64,000 nt of DNA from G963663315 sp963668255 (GCA_965116595.1 OZ220708.1:496001-560000), one strand, 5' to 3'; numbered from the stretch's first letter, positions 23,379 through 32,788 are shown. Numbers and translations are program-made. The notes: generated from the letters alone by a model not told the origin.

Positions 23379-23404
23379 ATGTCCTCCCAATTGGGTTGTA
23401 TAGT

Positions 23405-24040
23405 TCAGTTGTCATATAAATCGTGGGTACGAATGTAGTCCCACACGGCAGGCGGCAGCATATTGCCGGGATCGATTCCACGGGAAATGGCGGAACGGAT
23501 TTCTGTGGCTGAAACCGCAACAGGCTCTATTTCCACTTCATAAAATTTGCCGGCCCGATTTTCTTTCAGATCGTCGAGCCGGGTTGTTCGTCTGGCCTGC
23601 CACCAGTCAGGCAGAGGTTCAGGAGAAATCCATCCGGGTCGCTGCATCACCACAAAGTGAATCCGGTCGATCAGATCATCCCCAAGATGCCAGTTCGCAA
23701 GACCGAGTAACGCATCCACACCAGCAATAAAACAGTATTTTCTGTTCGGGAAATCCGACTGTAACGATCTTACGGTATCGTAGGTATAGGAAGGAGAATC
23801 GCGTTTCAATTCCCGATCATCCAGCTCGAATTCGTCAAGACCCGCTATTGCCAGCGCTACCATTTCCAGTCGTTGTCGTGCGCTGGCGTGTGGCTGGTTG
23901 CGATGCGGAGGGATTGCTGATGGAATGAAGTGAACGCATTCCAGCTGGCATTTCCGTGAAACGGCAGCAATGGTTTTCAGATGGCCGTTGTGAATGGGAT
24001 CAAAGGTGCCTCCAAAAATGCCATATAGAAGATCAGTCAT
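23405..24040 (-). CDS. nadD: nicotinate-nucleotide adenylyltransferase
   Basis: A 211-residue NadD that adenylates nicotinate mononucleotide in NAD biosynthesis. The nucleotidyltransferase motif GGTFDPIHNGHLK is at residues 10-22. The C-terminal ISRGIDPGNMLPPAVWDYIRTHDLY includes the SATxIR-like element (VSATEIRSAIS) of the family. It is first in the nadD-rsfS-rlmH set, 26 bp before the rsfS start. Length and motifs fit the family well. Confidence 0.96.
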   Translation of the reverse strand: MTDLLYGIFGGTFDPIHNGHLKTIAAVSRKCQLECVHFIPSAIPPHRNQPHASARQRLEMVALAIAGLDEFELDDRELKRDSPSYTYDTVRSLQSDFPNRKYCFIAGVDALLGLANWHLGDDLIDRIHFVVMQRPGWISPEPLPDWWQARRTTRLDDLKENRAGKFYEVEIEPVAVSATEIRSAISRGIDPGNMLPPAVWDYIRTHDLYDN

Positions 24041-24106
24041 GAAAGCCCAATATAGCAGTAACGCGGCCGAATTTCATCCCACAACGGCATAAATGGTTAT
24101 TGCTGT

Positions 24107-24577
24107 TCAACTGCGGGTCGAGGTCACCTTGAATTCCCATTTCAAAGCGCCTGTAGCGACAGCGTTGCCGAATGATATTGTCCTCGAAACGTCCCGCGCC
24201 TGCCCCGGCGGTATGCCGACATTGATTCTTTCATCTTCCTGACCGATTACGCGACAGCTTTCCGGCTCATCGCTGGCACAATCCAGCATGGTAATGCTGA
24301 TGACCAGCTCCCTGAGCGAATGAGCCGGGTTGGCATTGAACAATCTTGCATTGAATCGATAACCCTCGGCATAAGTCGACGTCAGTACCGGGTTTTCGAT
24401 CTGAATGTCCTGGTTGGCTATTTTCCCGCGGTTGAATTGAGCCATTTCCGTAGTGGTCAGAATCATAACCACTGAGCCGACGACCAGAACGCCTAGAACG
24501 CTGAAGGCGGTTTTAGGGAAATATCGTGACAAGTAAAACAGCGAGACCACGATAACCAACAGTAAAATCCATTGCAT
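24107..24577 (-). CDS. membrane-anchored hypothetical protein (156 aa)
   Basis: A 156-residue protein with two N-terminal membrane helices (residues 1-17 and about 22-45), and a soluble C-terminal domain of about 100 residues. The soluble part begins GKIANQDIQIENPVLTST and ends WEFKVTSTRS. Two cysteines (LDCASDEPESCRV) could pair if the domain lies in the periplasm. No family is recognised with confidence. It is on the minus strand upstream of nadD, 66 bp away, and may belong to the same transcript. Confidence 0.6.
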   Translation of the reverse strand: MQWILLLVIVVSLFYLSRYFPKTAFSVLGVLVVGSVVMILTTTEMAQFNRGKIANQDIQIENPVLTSTYAEGYRFNARLFNANPAHSLRELVISITMLDCASDEPESCRVIGQEDERINVGIPPGQARDVSRTISFGNAVATGALKWEFKVTSTRS

Positions 24578-24858
24578 AACATATACCGGACAGATTGTTA
24601 CCGTAAATTATACATTCAAAGGCAGTACCGGAGAAACCGTGACCTGATTCCCGAGTATGTCAAGGATCACGTGTCATTGAACCGGTTTACGACGTAGAGG
24701 TTGTGCTCGACCCGGCCTGCGGCCCGGTTCGTGGATTGGACCACCACGGGGGATTGTCCCTGCGATTGCGGTTGATGATTGTGACGGGGAGTTTTTTACC
24801 CCTTCAGATGTTATGATACGCGGCTCTTGACCTGACCAGAGATTTCGCGGCGACCGAT

Positions 24859-25158
24859 ATGCCATTCGAAAACATAGACATTGAAGACGCCAGAGAGCTG
24901 ATCGACAGCCAGAATCCGATTATTGTCGATATTCGGGATGTCGCGTCCTGGTCATCGGGGCATATTGAGAATGCCATCCATATCGACAACAGCAACGTTC
25001 GGTCTTTTATCGAAGGTGCGGACAAAACCCGGCCGCTTATTGTCTGTTGCTATCACGGTAACATGAGCAAGGGCGCGGCGGATTATTTCGGCAACCAGGG
25101 ATTCAGGCAAAGCTACAGTCTGAATGGCGGCTACACCGAATGGGCCAAACAGGAATGA
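24859..25158 (+). CDS. glpE: GlpE-type thiosulfate sulfurtransferase (rhodanese)
   Basis: A 99-residue single-domain rhodanese. The active-site loop is CCYHGNMSKGAA (residues 63-74), matching the GlpE loop with C64 as the catalytic cysteine. It transfers sulfane sulfur from thiosulfate to cyanide or other acceptors. DIRDVASWSSGHIENAIHIDN is the substrate-domain signature. It is the first of a plus-strand group (glpE, mscS-like, TSUP); the next start is 33 bp downstream. Length and loop match GlpE. Confidence 0.93.
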   Translation: MPFENIDIEDARELIDSQNPIIVDIRDVASWSSGHIENAIHIDNSNVRSFIEGADKTRPLIVCCYHGNMSKGAADYFGNQGFRQSYSLNGGYTEWAKQE

Positions 25159-25191
25159 CCTCCCGAGACAGGCTGAAATACAGACATAATA

Positions 25192-26265
25192 ATGCTTGAC
25201 CGCCTGTTAAATCTGTTCGGCAAGAATTCACTGGCCTTGGAAGTGGTCGTAATCCTGGTCGTGACCCTGGCCCTGAGCCTGGCAACCCGGGGAATCCTGG
25301 CGTTTTTACGGCAACGCTCCGGTGACATTGAAGCATCATGGAATGGCGCCTTCCTGAATGCGCTTGCCCCACCCTTGCGATTGATGATCTGGGTGGTGGG
25401 CGTCAGTTTAGCCTGTGAAACCGTAGCGTCTGGTCTGGAAACACCGATTGCCAGGGCGATCAATTCGGTCAGGGATCTGGGTGCGATTGTTGCGATCACC
25501 TGGTTTCTGGTTCGATTCATCAAACATGCCCAGCAAAACCTGATCCGGAGGAAAACCAGAGAAGGCGGGGAAATTGATGAGTTCGCAGTCACCACTATCG
25601 GCAAGTTATTGCGCCTGGTGACTTTTATAATTGCATCTCTGGTGGCATTGCAAACCCTCGGACTCAGCATTGCGGGGATTTTGACATTCGGTGGTATCGG
25701 CGGAATTGCGATCGGGTTTGCCGCCAGGGACATGCTTGCAAATTTCTTTGGTGGATTGATGCTGTATCTGGACAGCCCTTTTATTGCCGGCGACTGGATT
25801 CGATCACCTGACAAGGAAATCGAGGGCATAGTGGAAGACATAGGGTGGCGGATAACCCTGATCCGGACCTTGGAAAGCCGCCCGCTATATGTGCCAAATT
25901 CGAGTTTTTCGACGATATCCATTGAGAATATCTCACGAATGAAAAAGCGGCGTATATCCGAAACCATTGGAATCCGATACGATGATGCCGTCTCTATGGA
26001 TAACATTGTTACACAGGTAAGAGCTTTTCTGGAGGCCCACGACGGTATCGATCAGGATGATTCAGTGATGGTCAGCTTTACCACATTTGCTCCGTCATCA
26101 CTGGATTTCTTCATTTATTGCTTCACCAAAACACAAAACGGGAATGAGTATTTCAGAATCAAACAGGAGGTCATGCTCACTATCCTGAAGATTATTGAAG
26201 ACAACAACGCCGAATGTGCATACCCTACGACCACGCTGCATCTGAAAACCGAAAATCAAACCTGA
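25192..26265 (+). CDS. small-conductance mechanosensitive channel (MscS family)
   Basis: A 357-residue MscS-type channel. Three transmembrane helices are predicted in the first 190 residues. The pore-lining helix and beta domain follow, with GIGGIAIGFAARDMLANFFGGLMLYLDSPFIAGDWI, in which GFAARDMLANFFGG is the classic family motif. The C-terminal domain is the alpha-beta fold typical of MscS. It opens under membrane tension to release osmolytes on hypo-osmotic shock. It follows glpE by 33 bp, and a TSUP gene follows after 49 bp. Confidence 0.92.
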   Translation: MLDRLLNLFGKNSLALEVVVILVVTLALSLATRGILAFLRQRSGDIEASWNGAFLNALAPPLRLMIWVVGVSLACETVASGLETPIARAINSVRDLGAIVAITWFLVRFIKHAQQNLIRRKTREGGEIDEFAVTTIGKLLRLVTFIIASLVALQTLGLSIAGILTFGGIGGIAIGFAARDMLANFFGGLMLYLDSPFIAGDWIRSPDKEIEGIVEDIGWRITLIRTLESRPLYVPNSSFSTISIENISRMKKRRISETIGIRYDDAVSMDNIVTQVRAFLEAHDGIDQDDSVMVSFTTFAPSSLDFFIYCFTKTQNGNEYFRIKQEVMLTILKIIEDNNAECAYPTTTLHLKTENQT

Positions 26266-26314
26266 CTGATTTCGACAACCAGATACCGGTTCACCAAGAT
26301 CAGGTATAACCGTC

Positions 26315-27100
26315 ATAGAATTTTTCACCCAGCCAGGGATACTGTATGCCCTGATCATCGTCGCATTCGTCGCCGGGTTTCTGGATACCCTCGCGGGCGG
26401 GGGAGGATTGCTGGTCATACCCGCCCTGCTGCTGGTCGGAGTGCCTCCTGTCCAGGCCATCGCCACCAACAAACTGCAGGGCAGCTTTGGAACATTGACC
26501 GCCGCCGTGACCATGATTTCAAAGCGACAGGTTAAGCCAGGAACCATAAAGAAGCCGTTCTTAACCGCGCTGACGGGGGCAGTATTCGGTGCGATTGCGA
26601 TACAGTATATGCCTGCTGGATCAATGGATTTCGTAACCCCGGTCGTGTTGCTCTTGATTGCCCTGTATTTCCTGTTTTTCGATCATTCGGTCCATCATTC
26701 AGGGTGGGCATCCAGACCACCCGCGATCAGACACAGTACCTTCGGCAATGTTGTGGCGCCGGGTATAGGATTCTACGATGGCGCCTTTGGCCCGGGCGCA
26801 GGCTCGTTTTATGCTTTGAGTGGTGTCGCTTTGAGAGGCAAAAACCTGGTACAGGCCACCGCCGACGCCAAAGTGCTCAACTTCGCCAGCAATCTGGCGG
26901 CTCTGGCTGCATTCATTGTCAGCGGAAAAGTCGTTTGGCTGGTAGGCGGGGTGATGATTGTGGGCAGTGCAGCCGGAGCGTATCTGGGTTCTCTGGTGGT
27001 ATTGAACATCGGCGCCAAAGTGATCAGACCCACTATCGTCATCATGTCGCTGGCGATGTTATGTACCTATATCTGGCAACGCCTTGAATTCGGCCTTTGA
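26315..27100 (+). CDS. TSUP-family sulfite/organosulfonate exporter (TauE/SafE-like)
   Basis: A membrane protein of about 262 residues with about eight helices in two homologous halves. The first half has the TSUP signature LAGGGGLLVIPALLLVGVPPVQAIATNK, and the second half GFYDGAFGPGAGSFYAL. It is thought to carry sulfite, sulfoacetate or related anions. The start is problematic: the family helix PGILYALIIVAFVAGFLDT begins upstream of any ATG, GTG or TTG in the frame. An ATA at 26315 is followed by EFFTQPG and preceded by AGGT. I give this as the start; the first TTG (26408) would remove the first helix and half of the signature. Confidence 0.75.
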   Translation: MEFFTQPGILYALIIVAFVAGFLDTLAGGGGLLVIPALLLVGVPPVQAIATNKLQGSFGTLTAAVTMISKRQVKPGTIKKPFLTALTGAVFGAIAIQYMPAGSMDFVTPVVLLLIALYFLFFDHSVHHSGWASRPPAIRHSTFGNVVAPGIGFYDGAFGPGAGSFYALSGVALRGKNLVQATADAKVLNFASNLAALAAFIVSGKVVWLVGGVMIVGSAAGAYLGSLVVLNIGAKVIRPTIVIMSLAMLCTYIWQRLEFGL

Positions 27101-27144
27101 CGCGTTCCGGCGCGTCAATCAGTAAGGGGTTTAAGGGTCGGGAT

Positions 27145-28575
27145 CTACCTGACTCGTAAAACCCGAATCAAATCGGTACTGCCCGCCTGCCTCGAACTTC
27201 CCGCGGTCAGGATCAGCAGATCATTGTTCCTGACGTAGCCGAGTTCTTTGGCGCGATTGATGGCGAAAACAATTTTTTCATCGTCGCTGCCGTCATCATC
27301 GTAGTGAATTGCCAATACGCCCCAGTTCATGGCAAGACGACTGACCACTGATTTACAGGTGGTAATAGCGAGAATCGGACAATCGGGACGGTATTTGGAA
27401 ATCAGGCGGGAAGTGAATCCGGTTTCAGTCAGTGCGATAATGGCGGCCGCATCCAGGTGGTTTGCCATCGTAATCGAAGCCTGCGCCACCGCTTCAGTAA
27501 CCTCGTGTGAAGGATGTGGTTCAATTTGCTGAAGATAACCGAATTGACGCAATCCCGACTCCGCTTCGCGGGCCAGGCTGACCATGGTCTTTACGGCTTC
27601 GACAGGGCGCCTCCCGACTGCGGTTTCGCCGGACAACATCACAGCTGAAGTGCCATCGAAGATGGCATTGGCGACATCGCTGACCTCAGCCCTGGTCGGT
27701 CTGGGATTGCGTTCCATCGAATCCAGCATCTGGGTCGCGGTAATCACCGGCTTGCCCTGGGATACGGTAGCGCGAATGATCTGTTTTTGGATAGTCGGAC
27801 CTTCACCCATTTCCAGTTCGACACCGAGGTCGCCACGCGCAACCATTATGCCGTTGGCCGCTGCGATGATGCTGTTCATGTTGTCAACACCCTCGCGGTT
27901 TTCTATCTTCGCAATGATCGGGATATCTGAACCCTGACTCCTGAGCGCATTACGCATGTTCACCACTTCGCTGGCATTTCGAACAAATGACGCAGCGATG
28001 TACTGAACATCATTTGCCGCTGCAAACCCGATTTCCAGAGAATCATCGGATGGAATATCGTTGAATACGGTTTTATTGTCCGGCAGGTTGACGCCCCTGA
28101 AGCCCCTGAGCAAGCCGCCGCATTCAACCCTGCACTGGATTTCGTCCCCCTTGACAGCGGTCACAATCAACTCCATCTGACCGTCATCAATCAATATACG
28201 GTCACCTGCGCTGGTATGCCGGTACAGATTCGGATGGGAAACAGTAACACCGGTACTATCCCCGATTCCATCCCCCGCATAAATTGAAAATGACTGGTGA
28301 CGCTCCAGCGGCACACTGTCGGTATTGAGCCTTCCTGTGCGAATTTCCCGCCCCCGGGTATCCACCATGACAGCCACTGCAACGTCCATTTCCATCGCCG
28401 CCTGGCGCACACGTTCAAGTGTCCGTGAATGGGATTCCACGTCTCCATGGGACAAATTCAGGCGGGCGACATTCATGCCCGCTTCAATCATGGCCTTTAA
28501 CGTATCAACGTTATCGCAGGCAGGGCCGATGGTGGCGATGACCTTGGTCTTCCGTAATTTGTGTACGGGTTTCAG
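27145..28575 (-). CDS. pyk: pyruvate kinase
   Basis: A 476-residue pyruvate kinase converting phosphoenolpyruvate and ADP to pyruvate and ATP. The active-site region IAKIENREGVDNMNSII (catalytic lysine) and MVARGDLGVELEMGEGPTIQK are intact, as are NLSHGD and the domain with TATQMLDSM. The frame with ATG starts only at 28491 (MIEAGMNVARLNL), cutting off the conserved RKTKVIATIGPAC. That segment is present in frame from a CTG at 28575, with GGAG eight bases upstream and a promoter at 28632-28605. CTG is therefore taken as the start codon, which gives the full family length. The gene is convergent with the TSUP gene. Confidence 0.92.
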   Translation of the reverse strand: MKPVHKLRKTKVIATIGPACDNVDTLKAMIEAGMNVARLNLSHGDVESHSRTLERVRQAAMEMDVAVAVMVDTRGREIRTGRLNTDSVPLERHQSFSIYAGDGIGDSTGVTVSHPNLYRHTSAGDRILIDDGQMELIVTAVKGDEIQCRVECGGLLRGFRGVNLPDNKTVFNDIPSDDSLEIGFAAANDVQYIAASFVRNASEVVNMRNALRSQGSDIPIIAKIENREGVDNMNSIIAAANGIMVARGDLGVELEMGEGPTIQKQIIRATVSQGKPVITATQMLDSMERNPRPTRAEVSDVANAIFDGTSAVMLSGETAVGRRPVEAVKTMVSLAREAESGLRQFGYLQQIEPHPSHEVTEAVAQASITMANHLDAAAIIALTETGFTSRLISKYRPDCPILAITTCKSVVSRLAMNWGVLAIHYDDDGSDDEKIVFAINRAKELGYVRNNDLLILTAGSSRQAGSTDLIRVLRVR

Positions 28576-28604
28576 CGTGTTGTCTCCGGGAGTTCCAAAG
28601 CCGG

Positions 28605-28632
28605 ATTATAACCCCGGAACCGCGCGTGATAA
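28605..28632 (-). promoter_or_regulatory. sigma70-type promoter of pyk
   Basis: On the minus strand TTATCA (28632-28627) and a consensus TATAAT (28610-28605) are separated by 16 bp. A transcript starting near 28598 would have a leader of about 23 bases, ending with GGAG eight bases before the CTG start codon at 28575. This placement supports the CTG start. Confidence 0.6.
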
Positions 28633-28680
28633 TTCATCATATCAATTTCATTTCAACTGATCCTGTTATATCCTGTGGTG

Positions 28681-29742
28681 ATGGCATCCAGGCAACCTAA
28701 TACCCGCCTCCGATTCACTCTTCTGTTTCCCCTCGCCTGCTGTTTCGTGTTTGCTTATCCGGTCAGCCGTTTGACAGGTTGGTATGGCGGCGGAATCGAA
28801 ATAACGGTTTTTCATTCGCTCGCAGTCTGGTTAGTGGGTCTGGCCGGAATGTACTGGTCATTCAGCGGGCCAAAAATGAAAATTCGCTACCTCGTTGTGC
28901 ACTGGTTCGGGGTGAGCTTCGTGTTTGCTGTTCTGACGCTGATTGCCGAGCCAATCCGGTGGGTGACCGACCTGGATGACCGGCTTGTCGCCCAGGCGGT
29001 CCTCGTCACCGGCGTTGTACTGGTACTGTTTTCAATCCTGGCCTCTCACCACCTGTCAATCAAAAGACTACGGATCAAAAGCCCGAAAATCAGCCGTAAA
29101 TACCGGATTGCCCAGATCAGCGATGTCCATATCGGTTCTCGGCAAAGTGGATTCATGCAACGTGTCGTCAATAGAATCAATGCCCTTGAACCTGATTTTG
29201 TCGCCGTCACCGGGGATTTGATCGACAGCAGTTCGGTTGACTATGAAGCATTGGAATCCATAAATCAGATCAAGGCTACGACGTTTTTCACGATTGGCAA
29301 TCATGAACGTTACGCCGATCTGGACAAGATTCTGGGTATTGCAAAACGTCTCGGCATGAATACGTTGCGGCAGGATTCATTGAGCGCCGGAGAACTGATC
29401 TTTATCGGCATAGATGACGCAGACCGCAGGGATCAGGTCGATATTCATCTGCCGCAGATAGCCAACAACCCGGACCAGTTCAGCCTGCTGCTATACCACC
29501 GCCCGCACGGTTGGGAAGCAGCGATTGATCATGGCATTGATCTGATGCTTTGCGGACACACTCACAACGGGCAGATTTTTCCGTTTAATCTGATCGTCAA
29601 ACAGCAGTACAACCGCATTAACGGGCTGTATAGAAAACATCATCAACACCTTTACGTTTCATCCGGAACAGGCACCTGGGGGCCATTAATGAGACTGGGT
29701 TCACTCAATGAAATAACGCTGTTCGAGCTGGTACCGGAATAA
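28681..29742 (+). CDS. membrane-anchored metallophosphoesterase (YaeI/YkuE-like)
   Basis: A protein of 353 residues with about four N-terminal membrane helices (to about residue 120) and a C-terminal calcineurin-like phosphoesterase domain. Metal motifs are QISDVHIGSRQSG, AVTGDLIDSSS, TIGNHERYAD and LCGHTHNGQIFPF. It belongs to the group that includes YkuE and YaeI. Substrate may be a lipid phosphate such as UDP-diacylglucosamine-related compounds, but this is not known. The ATG at 28681 was chosen; a GTG at 28675 is in frame and lacks a better ribosome site. Confidence 0.82.
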   Translation: MASRQPNTRLRFTLLFPLACCFVFAYPVSRLTGWYGGGIEITVFHSLAVWLVGLAGMYWSFSGPKMKIRYLVVHWFGVSFVFAVLTLIAEPIRWVTDLDDRLVAQAVLVTGVVLVLFSILASHHLSIKRLRIKSPKISRKYRIAQISDVHIGSRQSGFMQRVVNRINALEPDFVAVTGDLIDSSSVDYEALESINQIKATTFFTIGNHERYADLDKILGIAKRLGMNTLRQDSLSAGELIFIGIDDADRRDQVDIHLPQIANNPDQFSLLLYHRPHGWEAAIDHGIDLMLCGHTHNGQIFPFNLIVKQQYNRINGLYRKHHQHLYVSSGTGTWGPLMRLGSLNEITLFELVPE

Positions 29743-29752
29743 TTGACGATCG

Positions 29753-30304
29753 TCAAATGACTTCCTTCTCCAGATATTTCCTGATGGCCTCGATTGAAAT
29801 TCTGACTCCGGTCATGTGGGGATTCACCTCAAGGGCCCTTTGATAATATTCCAGGGCCAGATCAATTTTCCGCAACTGGGTATAAATCATGCCCTGCCCA
29901 GAAAGAGCGCCAAAATGGCGAGGCTCAAGCTTCAGTGTTTCAACTACGTCTTCTGTCGAAAACTGATATTCACCCATCATATAGTATACGGTCGCTCGTC
30001 GATTCCAACCTTCGGCAAACCCGGGGTCAATGTCAATCACTCTGGAGTAAATCTCGACCGCATGATCCAGTTTTCCGCTGCGCATGCTGATTTCACCCTG
30101 ATGCATCAATGCTTGAATTTCTTTGTTATCGGATTGGTACCAGTTTTGCCAGATCTGCCGGGTAAGCACAGACGCTTCCGCCGGACTGGTGACTTCATGC
30201 AATAATCTGAAAAGCTCATCCAGTTCGGGGTTGTTCTGGTCCGACCAGGATGGCGCCGAACAATATATCAGGATCAGCGCCGCCAATTGAAGTATTCGTC
30301 TCAT
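29753..30304 (-). CDS. TPR-repeat periplasmic protein
   Basis: A 183-residue protein with a signal peptide (MRRILQLAALILIYCSAPSW) and about three tetratricopeptide repeats. The repeats are seen as IQALMHQGEISMRSGKLDHAVEIYSRVIDIDPGFAEGWNRRATV, then YYMMGEYQFSTEDVVETLKLEPRHFGALSGQGMI, then YTQLRKIDLALEYYQRALEVNP. TPR domains scaffold protein-protein contacts. It lies 33 bp upstream of the DMGDH-like gene end, on the same strand as that operon, so it may be a distal member. No specific partner can be named. Confidence 0.78.
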   Translation of the reverse strand: MRRILQLAALILIYCSAPSWSDQNNPELDELFRLLHEVTSPAEASVLTRQIWQNWYQSDNKEIQALMHQGEISMRSGKLDHAVEIYSRVIDIDPGFAEGWNRRATVYYMMGEYQFSTEDVVETLKLEPRHFGALSGQGMIYTQLRKIDLALEYYQRALEVNPHMTGVRISIEAIRKYLEKEVI

Positions 30305-30337
30305 CGTTGTGCCCCTCTTTATAAGTCTGAGTGGAAA

Positions 30338-32788
30338 TCAGACTGAAGGTTCCCTTCTGGCTTTCTTTCCAGCCGGGTCATAGAGCGGAGTGAGTTGGAC
30401 TTTGGCCGGGTAAAGGACACCATTTATTTCCACTTCGAGAGGCATGTCATCCTGTACCAGCCCGACTGGAATGTAACCCAGAGCCATGGATCGTCTGACA
30501 TGGTGGGCGTACCCGCCTGAAGTGACATAGCCAACGCATTCTCCATCTTTCAGGATCGCTTCATCCCCGGAGACGTCGATATCCGTGGTATCAATGGTCA
30601 TGGCCACCAGTTTCCTGTCCACGCCGGTTTCCTTTTCCACCAGCGCCGCCTCTTTACCGACAAAATCCTTTTTCCAGTTGATGAACACATCCAGGCCAGA
30701 CTGACCAGCGGTAAAGTCGGGGCGATAATCGAGCGTCCATGCGCCCCAACCCTTTTCCAGCCGCATGCTCATCAGCGCCCGTGCGCCGTACCACTTCAAT
30801 CCCAGGTCAGCGCCGGCCTGTTCGATTTCCTCGAACAGCCTGAGTTGATATTCCGGCGCCACATAAATTTCATAACCCGATTCTCCTGAGAATGAAAGAC
30901 GGATCAGGATGGCAGGCACACCGCCAACATAGGTTGTACGCACGTCACGGAATCGGATCCCGGCGACATCATCGCGGCAGATCCGTTGCAACAACTCCGG
31001 CGAATTCGGGCCGGAAATTGCGATCCCATGATAGTGACTCGACACATTTTGATAGTTTATCCGGTGGTTCATCCCGCCACCTTCGTGTTTTTCAAGCAAC
31101 CCTTCAAACCAGCGGCAATGCATTTGCTGGACGGCGCCTGAACCAAACAGGATAAAATGATCTTCACCCAAGCAAGCTACCGTCAAGTCTCCATATAACC
31201 TGCCTTTGGGAGTCAACATCGGAGTCAGTGTGATCCGTCCCGGCGCAGGTATGAATCCGGCCAGGACATGATCCAGAAATTCGCGGCAACCCCGACCCTT
31301 GAATTCATGTTTGGCGAAGTTTGCGACTTCGACCGCTCCCACCGCTTCACGCACCGCCCTGATTTCAGCCGCGACATAATCATGCGCCCGCGAACGTCTG
31401 AAAGAAGGTTCTTCCCAGGCATCCCCGGGACCATCGGCGAACCACAACGCATGTTCCAGGCCGAAACCGGCATCCATCACTGCACCCCTGGCGATCAGAC
31501 GATCATAAATTCCGGTGGTACGTTGCCGTCTGGCCGCAGGCAGTGTTTCATTGGGGAAAGTCAGGATGAACCGCCGCTCGTAGTTTTCCGTGGATTTGAC
31601 GGTTCCATAATGCGGTGAGGCAAAATCCCCGAACCGCGCAATGTCCATGGCCCAGACATCAATCGACGGTTCACCATCCATCATCCACTCCGCCATGCAC
31701 AGACCGACGCCGCCCGCCTGACAGAATCCAGCCATCACCCCTACCGCCACCCAGTAGTTTTTCATTCCCGGCACCGGTCCGATCATGGGATTGCCATCGG
31801 GGCCAAAGGTGAAGGGGCCATTGATGATTTTGCGGATGCCCGCCCGACCCAACGCAGGGATACGCTCGAAGCCAACGGCCAGTTTCTGCTCGATATTCTC
31901 CAGCCTGGGTTCCAGCAGGTCATGCCCGAAATCCTGCGGAGTGCCGCTGACCGACCACGGTGTGGCAACCGCTTCATAGGTGCCGAGCAGCATCCCCTGC
32001 TGTTCCTGCCTGAAATAGATATTGCCCTCATAATCAATTCCGGCGGGCAGACGCTGACCGCACGCGGCGACGTGTTCGGCAATTTCGGCCATATCCTCGG
32101 TCAACAGATAGTGGTGTTCCATCGGTTGAACCGGCAAATGCAATCCTGCCAGACGCCCGACTTCCCTGGCCCACAATCCACCGGCATTGACGATCATCTC
32201 GGCATTGATCGTGCCTTTTGGCGTGACCACGTCCCAGCTTCCATCCGCTTTCTGGCTGGTTTCAATAACCGGCGTATGGGTATGCCAGGCGGCGCCATGA
32301 ACTTTGGCCGACTTGGCGTAGGCATAAGTCACTCCGGAAGGGTCAATGTCGCCGTCCAGCGGGTCCCATAACGCAGCGACATAATGTTTCGGATCAATCA
32401 GCGGATGACGACGGGCCGCTTCTTCGACGGAGATGAATTCCTGGTCGAGCCCCATATAACGCGCTTTCGACCGCTCCCGCTTCAGATAGTCGTACCAGTC
32501 GTGGTTGGATGCCAGATAAAACCCGCCGGTATTGTGCATGCCGACCGAATGCCCGGAAGTTCGTTCGAGCTCCTTGTAAAGATTGATCGTGTAACCCTGC
32601 AGGCGGGAGATATTGGGATCCGAAGAAATCGTATGAATCTGACCGGCAGCATGCCAGGAGGAACCGGATGTGAGTTCAGCGCGTTCCAGCAAAACGCAAT
32701 CCTTCCAGCCGAACCGGGCCAGATGAAACAAAATCGAGCAGCCGACAACACCGCCGCCAATGATGACTACTTTTGCGTGAGACTGCAT
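30338..32788 (-). CDS. dimethylglycine/sarcosine dehydrogenase-like FAD and GcvT fusion protein
   Basis: An 816-residue protein with an N-terminal FAD-dependent amine oxidase half (DAO family) and a C-terminal GcvT-like folate-binding half. VVIIGGGVVGCS (7-18) is the dinucleotide-binding motif, and H46 in SSWHAAG is the position of covalent FAD attachment in dimethylglycine dehydrogenase. The C-terminal half has RDVRTTYVGGVPAILIRLSFSGESGYEIYVA, typical of GcvT domains, which capture formaldehyde as methylene-tetrahydrofolate. It oxidatively demethylates dimethylglycine or sarcosine. It is in a minus-strand operon with an MttB homologue (37 bp upstream) and an AllA-like cupin. The exact substrate is not settled by sequence. 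Confidence 0.88.
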   Translation of the reverse strand: MQSHAKVVIIGGGVVGCSILFHLARFGWKDCVLLERAELTSGSSWHAAGQIHTISSDPNISRLQGYTINLYKELERTSGHSVGMHNTGGFYLASNHDWYDYLKRERSKARYMGLDQEFISVEEAARRHPLIDPKHYVAALWDPLDGDIDPSGVTYAYAKSAKVHGAAWHTHTPVIETSQKADGSWDVVTPKGTINAEMIVNAGGLWAREVGRLAGLHLPVQPMEHHYLLTEDMAEIAEHVAACGQRLPAGIDYEGNIYFRQEQQGMLLGTYEAVATPWSVSGTPQDFGHDLLEPRLENIEQKLAVGFERIPALGRAGIRKIINGPFTFGPDGNPMIGPVPGMKNYWVAVGVMAGFCQAGGVGLCMAEWMMDGEPSIDVWAMDIARFGDFASPHYGTVKSTENYERRFILTFPNETLPAARRQRTTGIYDRLIARGAVMDAGFGLEHALWFADGPGDAWEEPSFRRSRAHDYVAAEIRAVREAVGAVEVANFAKHEFKGRGCREFLDHVLAGFIPAPGRITLTPMLTPKGRLYGDLTVACLGEDHFILFGSGAVQQMHCRWFEGLLEKHEGGGMNHRINYQNVSSHYHGIAISGPNSPELLQRICRDDVAGIRFRDVRTTYVGGVPAILIRLSFSGESGYEIYVAPEYQLRLFEEIEQAGADLGLKWYGARALMSMRLEKGWGAWTLDYRPDFTAGQSGLDVFINWKKDFVGKEAALVEKETGVDRKLVAMTIDTTDIDVSGDEAILKDGECVGYVTSGGYAHHVRRSMALGYIPVGLVQDDMPLEVEINGVLYPAKVQLTPLYDPAGKKARREPSV

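Noticed and set aside
24578..24858. Hidden gene or small RNA between the 156-residue membrane protein and glpE
   Set aside because: Only a short GC-rich stretch with weak inverted repeats is present; no coding frame, promoter or terminator is convincing.
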